The position numbers and the translations under genes are program-made. From Nicotiana tabacum (taxonomy: Eukaryota; Streptophyta; Magnoliopsida; Solanales; Solanaceae), in NCBI RefSeq assembly GCF_000715075.1, contig NC_134096.1, positions 38,947,804-39,011,803 on the forward strand: 64,000 nucleotides of DNA, written 5' to 3'. Below, piece after piece: positions 23,504-35,661 of the stretch. Position 1 is the stretch's first letter; every line of letters starts with the position of its first letter. Under the pieces are notes generated by a model, which searched no databases, was not told the DNA's origin, and worked only from the letters and a program-made list of their open reading frames with translations.

Positions 23504-24854
23504 CTACCGGAAGGAAAAGTTAGACCCCAGAATAATAGAAATTAGTATGGGCTGGTGAACACGATAAACTAAACATGAATTAGGGACTGAGTGACTTGAT
23601 AATAGTCAGCATCATGAGAATTTCAGATTTGCGTTCCGACGATAATAGAATGGACAAAAGAAGACGATTCATGAGAAATTCAGAAAATGGTCATTCAGGA
23701 AGACGCTTCCCTAAAGCAAGCAATATGAGCAAAGTTAAGCTTAAGGGATTGTATGTGCCAGTTACACTAAGTGTCACCATTGCGAGTAAGGGAATTTGTT
23801 ATCCTTGGTACAGAAGATTGCCGCAAGGCGAGTAAGGGTCATTGATATTGTAAAACGACGCCAAAGATGAAGAGGTAAAATATCTATAGGTAGATCCTCG
23901 TGGCTTCAGCTCTTAGTACTCCCTTAAAGGGTTCAGAATATGGAGTGATGTGGCATTAAATCGGAATTAAGTGGTTCTAGTGACTATGGAATGGTAAAGG
24001 AAGAATGCAATAAAAATAAAAGAGGAATGAGATGGCACTTATCCAAATCCTACAGATATGCTACGATTCCAAAATATTGTGCAAGCACAACGTCAAGGAG
24101 AGGAAGTAAGGGTTCCTGCCCGAGATGTTATTAATAAATAAGGAGCCCATACGAGACGTAAGTTAAGGCAAAGGAAATAACCCAAGAAAGATTATGCGGA
24201 ATATTGAGATGATAATGGGCCAACGAGTAGTTAGTAATTGATCAGGAAGAGCCTGGTTATGGCTAAACAGGAGGTTACAGATGAGTCAGCAGATTGTGTA
24301 AGATAAACATAGTAAAACCCAATATAGTGAATTCAGCATCGGAGTTATGACATCGTGATCATTGAGAAATATTTAGATAGGAGTTGGGGTAGTTAAAGGT
24401 ACCATATGAGTGTTACGGAGATAAAAGAGAGTGACACTGGGAAGTCAATCAAAATATCAAGTTCAGAAGCAACCCTACAAGCATCAGGGGGTGGAAGTAA
24501 GTAACTACGGATAATTATAGGAAAGGAAGGACATCAAAAGGTCCGTCAAGTATACAATGTAATAAGCTCACAGCTTTACAAGAGTTAGAGGATCCTCCCT
24601 AAATACTACAATGAAAGACTAGTTGAGGAAGTAAGGAAGAAGGCTTCAACCTAAGCTCAGTAACCTAAGGAGGAAATTGTCTTGTAAGAAAAGTCTCACA
24701 ACAACATTGTATGCTCTCCAAAAGGAAGTGGTACCTACCGTGTCTAAGGAACGGGCAGAAAAAAATCAAAAGTAATATTCGAGATCATATGAGTTGCACG
24801 AAAATTTTGGCATGCGTGGGAACTAAGATAAGCCAAGTATACATGCAACAAGTG

Positions 24855-25085
24855 GCAAAACAACCAGGAAAAGTAATTGCTTACATTTAAAGAAAGTGGA
24901 GGAGGAACGAAATAAATTATTCGATCAGTGATCCAGAGTGGGTTACGTTATGAATGCACGTAAGATTTCAGAGTATTATCCATGCAGCACATACGTGACA
25001 ATCATACAGCGGTAGAAGACTCCGGTATAAGTAAAAGAAAGAATTGAGCCCAGGGCATAGACAAAGGATGGAATTGTTAGAAGAT
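24855..25085 (+). pseudogene. Ty3/Gypsy RNase H remnant, heavily decayed
   Basis: Sense reading gives KQPGKVIAYI, then a stop (24888-24890), then RKWRRNEINYSISDPEWVTL, and after a shift KELSPGHRQRMELLEDC. These match the plant Gypsy order GKVIAYASRQL, HEKNYPTHDLELAAV and KDLNLRQRRWLELLKDY. The catalytic region between them has frameshifts and stops. The same stop and the same AAAGAAAGAATTGAG run occur in the copy at 45415-45640. Protease, RT and integrase could not be traced with confidence elsewhere in the element. Confidence 0.75.
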
Positions 25086-26833
25086 TGTGTCATGGATAGT
25101 CCATAGTGCCCATGAAAGGATAAAGTAATAAATAATCCCAGGAGCAGCATATCGGAAGATAGTTTAAGCCTACATGAAGGCTGATCAGAAGGAAGAGGAA
25201 ACTAAAGAGTTACATCAACTCAGTAAATCAGGAGTCTGATTATTGAACCAAGAAAATTTTAGCACTCGTGATTGAGAACATTGCAGGATCACTCTTAAAT
25301 ACAAGAGAGATAGTACATTAACCATATTCTATAACGGCTCTACGATAAAGCCAGTAAGAAAAGTACCAGCCTTATAAGAAGTCAGTATGAAGCTCCCACC
25401 AGATTGTGTGTGCACCAAAGGTGCAAGTATACCTATGTGAAAGGGAGGTCATGAAAGAGATAGAAGACGTGATGCGATATTTTAAGGTAAGTAAGGTAAA
25501 AGTGAACAACGTACGAGATACTTAAATGTAGAAGGTTGGGAATAGTCCGTACTGTATATAGAAAGCTAGAAGCGTGGGGATTCAGTATCCAGGAATGATA
25601 GCGGCGTCGTTATTGATAAAAGTTCTATTTCTAGGTATCGAGAGGTCCAGTTACGAGAGTAAAGAAGAGTTAGAAACAATGTGATGTATCGCTTGATGTT
25701 CCATAATAACGCAAGGGAATCTATGGTACAAACAAGTTGAAGAAAGGTTGCGAGTAGTATAAATGAATATGTGTAGGTTGCAAACTAAAGTATGGTAGAG
25801 CGACAAGGTTTTGGAAAGACATGAGTAAGAATAAGGAATGGCAAGTGAGAAGGTTACGGGAATGGATAAGTTATCAGGATTAAGCCCATAAAGACAAAAG
25901 AGCTGATGGTTTCTCTAAGTTATAGAAAGTTCAGCCTGAATGAACTCAAAGGAGTCTAAGACTAGTTGCATTTAGAAGAGATGGAATGCTACCCTGGTAG
26001 TGAAATGAAGGTGTAATTGTGACAGATAAAAGATAACGTTCGGGCCTTCGATTGAATAATGATTTGAAGGGAAAAAAAAGGAGAATGAGAAAAGATTTCG
26101 CGGACGGCACGAGATCAGAATACCCCCATAAGGTGAATCACATCGAGATACTATGAAATATGATGGAAATAACTTCAAATATTCCTCGATGCAACGTAAG
26201 CCCTAGTGGCAATGTTTTACGTAAGAAGTTTAAAGTTATCAGTGGTATATTGTAGATCAATATTGAGGCAAATCATAATGGATGGACAAAAGTCACAAAG
26301 TATGAGCTGAGATTAGGTCGTCTTTCTTAAGATGAACAGTAACCAGGAAGCATTAAAGGACTTAGATTTATACATATGGGATAAGCAACAAGAGTAAGCT
26401 GGAATTTGATAGCATACTTCCTCAACGATAAATCGAAGTAAGGATTATGTTATAGTATGGCCTACTTAGATGTAGTAAAGCTAATGATGCCCAGAGGGAC
26501 AACTTGACATAATTTTGTATATTTTCACAAAGTGAAGCCTAGAAATTGGCTAAAAGCTGGAGGAAAGAAAAGAGAAGAGTCGCATAGGCGCACATACAAA
26601 GTTAGAGTCATAAAGGCTGCATGATAGAACGTAGCAACAGTTACGAGATTAGAAGGATTCCGACTACAAGTCGTGGTGTAAGAAAGAGGCTTAAAGGGGG
26701 GAATGCCATGGCCTTTGGGATTCATTCACAGAACAGTTGCCTAAATGGCAAGAAGAGTATTAAAGTATACGCAAGAGCTATGGGTTATGAGAATGATAAG
26801 TGCATCAGTTAACATTCGAGGACGAATGTTCCA

Positions 26834-26846
26834 AAGGGGGGAATGA
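26834..26846 (+). promoter_or_regulatory. Polypurine tract of the family A element
   Basis: AAAGGGGGGAATGA directly precedes the 3' LTR. ATTCGAGGACGAATG precedes it, as in related Gypsy elements. Confidence 0.88.
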
Positions 26847-28921
26847 TGTTACACCCCATGTTTTAGTACGTGGAAGTACGCTATAAGTAAATTGATATAA
26901 GCTCGAAAATGAGATGTTACATCCTAAATTTTCGAACGTTAAAGTTTTGTCATAAGTTAATCAACATAAGCTCGAGGATGAGATTATTTTTGAGGTTATA
27001 AGTATTATGCTATTTCAAGTAAGTGATAAGTAAATTCATGACGGTGAAAGGATAAGCGAATCGAAGAAAATGAATTTCGTCAAAAATTGACAATTTGGGA
27101 TAAAATACGATCCGAGCTATAATACCCGGTATTTATGGACTAGTATCATACAAGGTACTACATGACCATGACAGTAAGGTGTACAAGGTAAGTTAAAAGT
27201 GAGTAGTATTTTAAGTAAGTTGAGCTAATTCTTAATTATGTGGATAATTGGGTAATTAATGATTTTTAGTGGGAGATTAATTAAAATCTTTGGATAATTA
27301 ATGATTTTGATGGCTTAACTCCACAAAAACGTGGCAGCATCCCCTATCACTCTTAAGGTGACTATTAAGTCTTACATAGGTGGCAAATTTAGAGGATTAA
27401 GTGGCTTACACATCAACTAAGTGGGCCACACCCACTAAAGACTTTTTACAATTAGTAAGACAAAAGATGTTATCTTATTGTGAGTTTCTAAAGGCTTAAC
27501 GTGAGTTCTTACAGATCAATCTCTTATTACGAACGTGAGTTCTTTCTAAACGTGAGATGTCATTTATGTGTACATTACAAATCAATGGAATCTCTTATTT
27601 CAAAACAATTATGTGTACAAATCAATCTATTATTACAAACGTGAGTTCTTTCTAAACGTGAGATGCCATTCATGTGTACGTTACAAATCAATGGAATCTC
27701 TTATAGAAAGTGGTTGGTCGTGAGTTCTTCAAAGAGCAAAACAATTCCATACCAAAATTAGATAACGTTGGTTGTTGATTCTTTAAAGTGCGAATTCTAA
27801 ATTCTAAGAGAATCGGTTCAGGTATGTTAAGGCTATCCCTTATTTCTTTTGGCATGATCCATATGACACAAACGAAACGAGAAAATGTACAATTTCCATA
27901 CATGACTCTATTCATAGAAATATTAGAGATGCTTAAGTTCTTGATTCCCCACGTGTCATATTATTTTATCATCTGTTCATGGGTCTAAAAAAAATACATA
28001 TTTGATAAAATTTATCCGACAAGCATATTATTTTTATGACATTACGAGAAAATCTTATTAACGTATTTCTTAAGGCATATTATTTTTATGACATTCCGTG
28101 AAAATATTATTAACGTGTTTCTTATGCATTTCATGCATTTATACATATACATTGACCCATGACCAGATGGCGTTATATACACGTATATATGTATATTATA
28201 TGTATATGGGATATGGAAAAAGGTTATGGCGTTATATACGCATCACCACCTGATCGACTGGTATACGTTGATGATTTTCCCACAGTTGCCGAAATAATAT
28301 AATGGGATGCCCTCAGAGGCTTGATGATGTTATGAACGCATATACCAATGCATGGTATGATATTTATATGCATATGCATGACATTATAAAAATGAAATGA
28401 TTCACAGAGCTATGCAAACGTACATGTCTAGTCTTTTACTCCATGTTTCTCTCATGTCTATTATTTTTTTATTTTCATTCCTTACATACTCGGTACATTA
28501 TTTGTATTAACGTCCCTTTTTCCTGGGGACACTGCGTTTCATGCCCGCAGGTCTCGATAGACAGGTCGAGAGTCCTCTAAGTAGGCGATCAGCTCAGCGG
28601 AAGATTTTGGTGCGCTCCAATTGCTTCGGAGTTGCTTGTTTGGTTAGTATGATTTAGACATGTATTGTTTGATATGGCGGGACTCTATTCTGACCTTTAT
28701 GATATTTATGTACTCTTAGAGGCTTGTAGACATATGTCATGTACGTGAAAGATTGTACGGCCTTGTCGGCCTATGTTTTGAGTTTATAAATGATTTTGTT
28801 GGCCTATTAGGCCCGTATGTCACGTGTATATGATGATGTAATAGGAAATATACTTTAAGTTGGTAATCGGTTGAGTAAGGTACCGGGTGCCCGTCGCGGC
28901 CCATCGGCTTGGGTCATGACA
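26847..28921 (+). repeat. 3' LTR of the family A element
   Basis: It starts TGTTACACCCC and ends GTCATGACA. It carries the same 68-bp terminal duplication, U3 repeat and paired promoter motifs as the 5' LTR. Confidence 0.93.
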
Positions 28922-28926
28922 TTATA
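28922..28926. repeat. Target site duplication TTATA, right
   Basis: It matches 20279-20283. Confidence 0.85.
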
Positions 28927-29524
28927 ATTCATGTCAAATGAAAGAATGCAAGTGTGAATTATAATATGTGGCCATTATGCCAAGAATGATGATTTACATT
29001 TGTGGCCAAGAGTGCCAGTGAAATGAAAGCAAGTATCAAAGGGCAATGATACGAATGTGATTCTTTTATATATAAATGTCTTTGGGACTATCGTTAGGTA
29101 ACCAAGGAAGGCTGGGTTATAGATGCCCTACGCCTTAAACTACACGTGCCGGTGTAGGGATTGATTCAGGGATAATTTCCCGTTATATTATATTGAGATT
29201 GTTTCCCCTTAATTGGGATGATTTGATAGCTATCAAAGACCATGTCGACCCACACGACATTGTGGCGATACGGCTTAACCGATCGGGTAGAGATCGGATG
29301 TCACGTCGTGTACATGGTGTTGTTGTGTTTCTATGTCAATCCTCGTACTTTGGGGTGAGACAACTTAGCCGATCGGGCGGAGATTGGACTCCATGCCATA
29401 TGCATGGTGGTATATCGGTACTAAAGATCTCCTAACTTAAAATATTGATATTTACTTGAAGATTTACTTCATTTTTAACTTGGCGTTTTAAATATTATTT
29501 GGGTTTCTCATTGATTTTATGTTT
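28927..29524 (+). mobile_element. Family B Gypsy LTR, piece 2 of 3
   Basis: It matches the reverse complement of roughly 36290-36800: GGGACTATCGTTAGGT, CTACACGTGCCGGTGTAGG and AACTTGGC follow in the same order. It lies between the family A element and the LINE. Confidence 0.8.
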
Positions 29525-29536
29525 CTCTCCTTTTGT

Positions 29537-31344
29537 GTGTGGTCGAGTGAGGAGGTACAAGAGAAAGTGAAAGCCAAGCAAGCGGCGTACTTGACTCTTA
29601 TAGAGAGCATGGATGAGGAGGCCAAGAGGATGAACATGGAGGGGTATAGGAGGGATAAGAAGGAGGCGAAGTTAGCGGTTACTGTGGCTGAGACTGGGCA
29701 TTTGTATGAAGAGCATGGGGCCAAAGGCGGGGAAAAGAAGCTATACAGGTTATCCAAGGTGAGAGAGAGGAAGGCCCGTGATCTGGATCAAGTTAAGTGT
29801 ATCAAAGACAAGGAAGGTAGAGTTTCGATGGAAGAGGCTCAGATTAGAAGAAGATGACAGACATATTTCCATACACTCTTGAATGAAGAGGGTGATAGGG
29901 ACATTGTGTTGGGCAACTTGGAGCACTCCGAGATGCACTAGGATTTCGGGTATTGTAGGCACATATGAATAGAGGAGGTCGATGGGGCTATGCGTAAGAT
30001 GCACATGGGTAGAGCTACCGGGCCAGATAAAATACCTGTGGAATTTTGGAAGAATGCGAGTAGGGCAGGTTTGGAGTGGCTCACTAGGTTGTTCAATGTC
30101 ATTTTTAGGACGAAGAAGATGTTCGATGATTGGAGGTGGAGTACAATGATTCTTCTGTATAAAAACAAGGGTGATATCCAAAGTTCCAATAATTTTAGGG
30201 GGATTAAGCTGCTAAGCCATACTATGAAAGTTTGGGAGAGGGTGGTTGAAGTGAGGGTGAGGACTAGTGTGTCCATTTCTGAGAACCAGATCGGTTTCAT
30301 GCCGGGGTGTTCGACTATGGAAGCCATTCACATTGTGAGGAGATTGGTGGAACGGTATAGGGAGATGAAGAAGGACTTGCACATGGTGTTCATTGACCTA
30401 GAGAAAGCATATGACAAAATCCCAAGAGAGGTGCTCTAGCGATGCTTGGAGGCTAAAGGGGTCCCGGTAGCCTACATTAGGGTGGTTAAGGACATATATG
30501 ATGAAGCCTAGACTCGAGTTAGGACAGCGAGAGGAGACTCGAAACACTTTCAATTTATGATGGGGTTGCACCAGGGATCAGCTCTTAGTCCATTCCTATT
30601 TTCCTTGGTGATGGACACATTGACGAGACACATTTAAGGTGAGGTGCTGATGATATAGTTTTAATTGATGAGACGCGGAGTGGTGTTAACGAGAGGCTGG
30701 ATGTTTGGAGGCAGTCCCTAGAGTCTAAGGGTTTCAAGTTGAGCAGGACCAAGATAGAATACTTGGAGTGCAAGTTCAGCAACGGTATCCAGGAAGGGGA
30801 TATGTAGGTGAGGCTTGATACGCAAGTCATTCCCAAGATAGGTAGTTTCAAGTATCTTGGATCTATAATATAAGGTAACGGGAAGATTGATGAAGATGTC
30901 ACGCATCATATCGGAGCAGGATGGATGAAGTGGAGGCTTGCTTCCGGTGTCTTATGTGATAAGAATGTGCCGTTGAGACTTAAAGGTAAGTTCTACAAGG
31001 TTGTAGTTAGACCGACTATGTTGTATAGAGCAGAGTGTTGGCCGGTCAAGAACTCTCATATCCAGAAGCTAAAAGTAGCTGAGATGAGGATGTTGAGGTG
31101 GATGTGTGAGAATACCCGGTTGGATAAGATTAGGAATGAAGTTATTCGGGAAAATGTGGGAGTGGTTAACCTTGTGGAGAATAAGATGTGTGAGGCGAGG
31201 TTAAGATGGTTCGGGCATGTTAAGAGGAGAAGTATAGAAGCCCCAGTTAGAAGGTGCGAGCGTTTAGCCTCTGTGAGTAGCAGGAGGGGTAGAGGTAGGC
31301 CTAAGAAGTCTTGGGGAGAGGTTATTAGGCGAGACATGGCGTAG
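29537..31344 (+). pseudogene. RTE LINE reverse transcriptase, broken
   Basis: Blocks in order: a charged linker ([40 protein letters not shown]) to 29857; RT N-terminal motifs at 29990-30439 ([72 protein letters not shown]); then MGLHQGSALSPFLFSLVMD; then the C-terminal block at 30925-31344 ([40 protein letters not shown]). Stops lie at 29857, 30437 and 30637. At about 30640-30655 roughly 20 bp are missing, so the usual FADD catalytic box reads only ADD and the frame shifts. Full RTE proteins also have an N-terminal endonuclease, absent here. Confidence 0.93.
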
Positions 31345-31594
31345 CTGGAGCTGACTGAGGATATGCCCTAGACAGGAGGGTATGAAGGTCAAAGATTAGG
31401 GTAGAAGGTTCGTAGGTAGTCGAGTGTTTCTCTTTGTCTTACTCAGATCGCTAGCACTAGTGTTGGTATGTTATCTTTTATCCATAGATGGCTATTACTA
31501 AATAGAATTTGACTGCATTCTTTGATTCAATCTTATTTCATCTTGCTGTTATTCCTACTTGTTTCAATCACCTTTTATTTTTCGATCGTTCTCT

Positions 31595-31710
31595 AGCCGA
31601 GGGTCTATCGGAAACAGCCTCTCTGCCCTTCCAGGGGTAGGGGTTAGGTTGCATACATATTACATTCCCCAGACCCCACTAGCAGAAAACTACTGGGTTT
31701 GTTGTTTTTA
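31595..31710 (+). repeat. LINE 3' tail shared with TS SINE
   Basis: GGGTCTATCGGAAACAGCCT, GGGTAGGGGT and CAGACCCCACTAG follow in the same order and spacing as in the minus-strand SINE at 1818-1965. Confidence 0.9.
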
Positions 31711-32284
31711 TACTCTATTCCATGAGAGAGTGTTTAGTTTTACATACTAGTACTATTCAATGTATACTAACGTCCCTTTTGCCGGGGACACTGCATCTTT
31801 AATGGATACAGGTGGTTCCACAACAGGCGGCATCGATCATTGCTAGTAGTGCCCCCTCTTCTCAACTGACTTGGTGAGCCCCACTTCATCTCGGGGCCAT
31901 GTGTCTTTTGATCCTTGTACATAGTGTTTTGAGGTATAGCTGATGCCTTGTCACCATCACTTTCATAATTCTCTTTTGTTCCATTTAGAAGCTTCGTACA
32001 CATAGTGCGGGTTGTGTTTTGATTTGGGAAGTAGCCTATAAATGTTGTAGTTGTCGGATGTTCCACTTTATAACATAAACTAGTAATCTTTGGGTAAATA
32101 TTAATGAAATCCTCCATAGGTAATGGAACTTGGTACTTTAGATTTTAGCCTCTTACGTCTATCTCTTGTCATTGATTCTAAAACTATTCATGAGTAAGGT
32201 TGGGTAGAAGGCATCAAGTAGGCTTGCTTGACTGGAATATCTTGGCTAAGCGCTGGTCACACTCCCCGAGGTCGGGGCATGACA
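31711..32284 (+). mobile_element. Family B Gypsy LTR, piece 3 of 3
   Basis: CATACTAGTACTATTC, ACGTCCCTTTTGCCGGGG and GCTTGCTTGACTGG match the reverse complement of 35662-36230. It ends GGGGCATGACA at 32284. No primer site follows. Confidence 0.85.
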
Positions 32285-35100
32285 CCCACCCACCCCCTTT
32301 AACTATTTTCCCCATCATTTATTTTTATAAGTTATTACATACCAAATAGAATAATTTGCAGGCTCAATTACAAATACAAAGTAACCCAGTGACACATTTG
32401 GGCCTTCATAAGGCTTGAACTTCACACGGAGCCAACATATCCAAACTCCATGTGCATAAGAGCATACGGACAAAGCGTGTTTGAACTCAATACCCAAATT
32501 AGGTCTAAATCACAAAACATGCCCCATTATCCCAACAAGATATCCACAATGTAAGCGGCCAAATATATTGTCGGGCCAACTCAGGCAAGAGATGTACACA
32601 AAATCAATCCCTGGTGTTCACAGATTACTGAAGAAACAAGATTTCCCAAAGGGCATCCTAGGTGTGAGGTTTAGGAAATATAAGAGCACATAGACAAAAT
32701 AAGGACAATTCGAGTATGTCCACCTTATAAACTAAGGTTAAAGGCATATAGATATACCCTGAGTGTAATACTTAAAGGTACACAGAAACACATGTACTTA
32801 AAGGAAGACATACGCCTACTTGAATTCATTCAAGTACACCCATCATGATCAGGTATTAATCTTGAAGAATACAGCCAAACAGAGGTTCCTATAAGGAGGG
32901 TCTAACATACAAATTCAAAGCAAAGCATGGTCCAGAACTAATCATGATAAGATAACTAAATAGAAGTTCATATATGGAAGACTTAGAAGGAAAGTCTAAG
33001 GCAAAACATGGTCAAGAACTGATTCTGAGAGAGATTCTCACAGGAAAGTTTTAACAAGAAATCCTAAAACAAAGTATTCCCAAAAGCTAGTTTTGGGTAG
33101 ATAACAAATAACAATGCATACATGGAAGACTTAACATGAAAATCTAAGGTAAAACATGGTCGAAACTAATCATGTAGCCAAACAGAAGTTCCTACAGGGA
33201 ATATTTGCATGGAAATTCAGGGCAAACTATTTGTGAATGTAGTTCAATGAGGATAACAAGTCAATTAGCATATTCACTTAATTTCCCAGAAGTTAGGAAA
33301 TTTCTGCACGTCAGCTACATATGGTGAGTACATCTACATGTGACAAAGATCACTCCAGAATCAATAGATTTGAGAGAATTCAATATTGATAGGCCAATAT
33401 CTTGAAGACAATATTTTGACGATGAAATTGTAGTAAACATACGTAATAGTATAATATTGGAGTTCACAAATAGCAGGATAATCTAAGTCATGCTCGTCTA
33501 TCTTGATAGGAGTTTAGACAATATTGGCACACAGAATATACATAACATAAACAAGTAGAGAAGCAACAATTAAGGATCGAGTGCACTAAAGAGTTGTAAA
33601 GATAAACAAACAAAAGAGTGAGAAACTTAGAATTTCAGCAGTGGCTCAGTAGCTCCAAGTGAAGGAGGACAGTGAAAACCCCAAGTCCTCGGTGCTTCAG
33701 AGTTCACAAGAGCCTCAAAAGGGCTCCGAGCAGTGCTTGCACTATAGAAGGTTGTTAAGAAATATCACAGTGGCCTTGAATTTCAGCTGGCGAAGAACCA
33801 AGCGAACACAATAGTCTCAAAAAGTCAGAACAAAGAATATAACAAGTGCGAGTAAGAGAGTGATTAAAGTTTGTCGTAGGGGAATTGGGAGGGATTTATA
33901 TAATATTCTATTTACCCAGATTATGAAAAGAAAAACATTAATGAAACCACATATTAAGGAAATAATCGCATGCAAACCCATTCCAAATTGGGCAAACCCT
34001 AATTTGACAAGAGGTCAAAAACAACTAGGAACTTTGTTGAATCGAACCCATACAACCTCATTTTTGAGTGTATCAAGTCGAGAACATGGTAACTATCCAG
34101 AATTGGAGTCAAACTAACCTCCCGAATATTGGCTTCCTTAAATAACTCAGTACCAAACGAATAATATCAAGAAAACAGGACAGAATCAATGTGAACACAG
34201 AAAAGGAAAGAAAATATGCAATATCTCCATATTATTCCGGGTTTAGTCTAGGATTTTAGGTGAGGCGACTAGGGTTAGGTTTCCAGAGATGAGAGGATTT
34301 GAGGGCATCTAGGCGACAAGAAAGAGGTTTGTTGCGAGCCATTGATCTTGAGAGATCAATGGTTGTGATTTTAATGATGGAGATGGGAGGATACGGGTCA
34401 TAGGCGGGTTAATGGGTATGGGTCATTTGGTTTGGGCTTCAAATGTGCCAAAAGAGTGTGCCTGGTGTTTTGGGTTATTTTAAATCCAATTTTCACCTCA
34501 CGTTGGGCCAAAATTTAAAAATACACGGAAATTAATTATAAATAAATAAAAATGGTTATAAAATGATTTTAAAAATATTGTTTTTGAATTTAAAACTTTT
34601 AAAATAATAGATTATAATTGTAAAAGTACAAAAATGCCATTTTGGCCTAAATAGCGTAATAAATATAATTATTTATAACACTTGACTATTATTGCATATA
34701 ATATGTAAATAGTGTAAAAATACAAATATAATTGTAAAAAATGATGTGAAATACTATAAAATATGCATGAAAATGTAGATAATAAATTTGGACAATTCAT
34801 CACTCAGAAATAATTTTAAGGGAATAATTAATAAATATTTACCAATTAGAATGCTAGAATCAATTTTAAAATGCTTATAAAATAAAATAAAATTATTTGT
34901 ATAAAACTTCCATGGTAATAATTTGATAAAAGTATAAAAGATTGATATTTAAAATATATCATAGAATAGTAGTGCAAGAAAATATTCTGCAAATATGTAT
35001 AATATATAAAATACATGACAAACATGAGGGAAAAATTGAGTATCAACAAATATCACATTGCACTCCACACAGATAGTGAAACCATATTTTTAATGTAAAA
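32285..35100 (-). mobile_element. Family D LTR-like repeat, copy 2 (longer)
   Basis: 33073-34616 matches 9705-11168. The copy extends on both sides and gives the uninterrupted state of the site where the MULE sits in copy 1. A minus-strand TATA-like sequence lies near 33895-33905. The right limit is uncertain: 34617-35100 is AT-rich and runs up to a Gypsy pol remnant. No gene was recognised inside; the 85-codon frame at 33860-34117 has no family features. Confidence 0.65.
32927..33220 (-). repeat. Degenerate tandem repeat, about 75-bp period
   Basis: CATGGTC and a following GAAACT/AGAACT recur near 32929, 33006 and 33145. Related AAGCTAGTTTTGGGT lies near 33083. Units end in GGAAGACTTA and AAATCTAAGG-like sequence. 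Copy 1 of family D keeps only the last two units. Confidence 0.6.
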
Positions 35101-35109
35101 ATCAGTGTT

Positions 35110-35372
35110 GCCTATTCAAGGTAATAAGTTGTAAAATTCTTCTCGTGATTCTTCAGGTGCTTGGAAGCATATGTAACAACCTTATCATCTTGCATAAGTA
35201 CACACTATAATCCCACTCTAGAGGCATCACAATAGATCCCAAATCTACCCGTAGGCGTAGGCAAATTCAAGGTCAGAGTTGTGGTCAACCTTTCTTGAGT
35301 TCTTGAAAACTATTCTTACATGCTTCAAACCACTCAAACTTAACATTTCTGAGTTAGTTTCATTAATGATGA
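35110..35372 (-). pseudogene. Ty3/Gypsy RT end and RNase H start, fragment
   Basis: Minus-strand reading gives SSLMKLTQKC, which resembles the APLTRLTQK region at the end of RT. It continues QERLTTTLTLNLPTPTGRF and IYCDASRVGL.CVLMQDDKV (the RNase H start with the first catalytic Asp in CDAS), then TYASKHLKNHEKNFTTYYLE. Stops interrupt it several times. It is cut at 35375 by an LTR end and runs into family D sequence at its other end. The neighbouring domains are missing, so the parent element cannot be assigned. Confidence 0.85.
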
Positions 35373-35374
35373 AC

Positions 35375-35661
35375 TGTCACGACCCAGAAATCACCAATCG
35401 GTCGTGATGGTACCTAACACACTTGCTAGACTAGCCAAACGTAATAATAACGAATCATAACGACAGAAATGATAAAAATAAAACAAGTCAAAAGCCATCA
35501 ACATGACATAATAAATTCTCCAGAACTAGTAAATACGGAATCATGAGCTTTAAAAATAGAAATACAAGTCTGAAATACAACTAAAAATATTGTCTGAACG
35601 AAAAATAATAGTACAAAAGAAAAGAGAAGCCAAGACTGCGGTCGAGATGCAGCTCTACCTC
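35375..35661 (-). mobile_element. Gypsy LTR 3' end fragment, minus strand
   Basis: Starts TGTCACGACCCAGAAATCAC on the plus strand, which is the LTR 3' end on the minus strand. It is similar in design to 45861 onward. It is cut at 35662 by the family B LTR. Confidence 0.7.

Larger units (their letters stand above)
20284..28921 (+). mobile_element. Complete family A Ty3/Gypsy element, 8.6 kb, coding-dead
   Basis: It has two LTRs (20284-22333 and 26847-28921), a tRNA-iMet primer site, a polypurine tract and a 5-bp TTATA target duplication. The internal 4.5 kb has no sense frame longer than about 80 codons. Traces of the pol gene can be read, most clearly RNase H at 24855-25085. Hand alignment of the first 345 bp of the two LTRs gives about 28 differences, mostly transitions, so the insertion is old. 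It interrupts a family B LTR. Lesions shared with the copy at 40999-45860 suggest the family spread without its own proteins. Confidence 0.93.
29525..31710 (+). mobile_element. RTE-type LINE, 5' truncated, ends approximate
   Basis: It carries the end of the linker after the endonuclease, an RT domain and a C-terminal domain, then a non-coding tail ending in a short TTG-type run. The endonuclease is missing, which fits the 5' truncation common in LINE insertion. The tail from about 31595 (AGCCGAGGGTCTATCGGAAA to CAGACCCCACTAG) resembles that of the TS SINE at 1818-2073. It sits inside a family B LTR, which resumes at about 31711. No clear target duplication was found. Confidence 0.92.
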
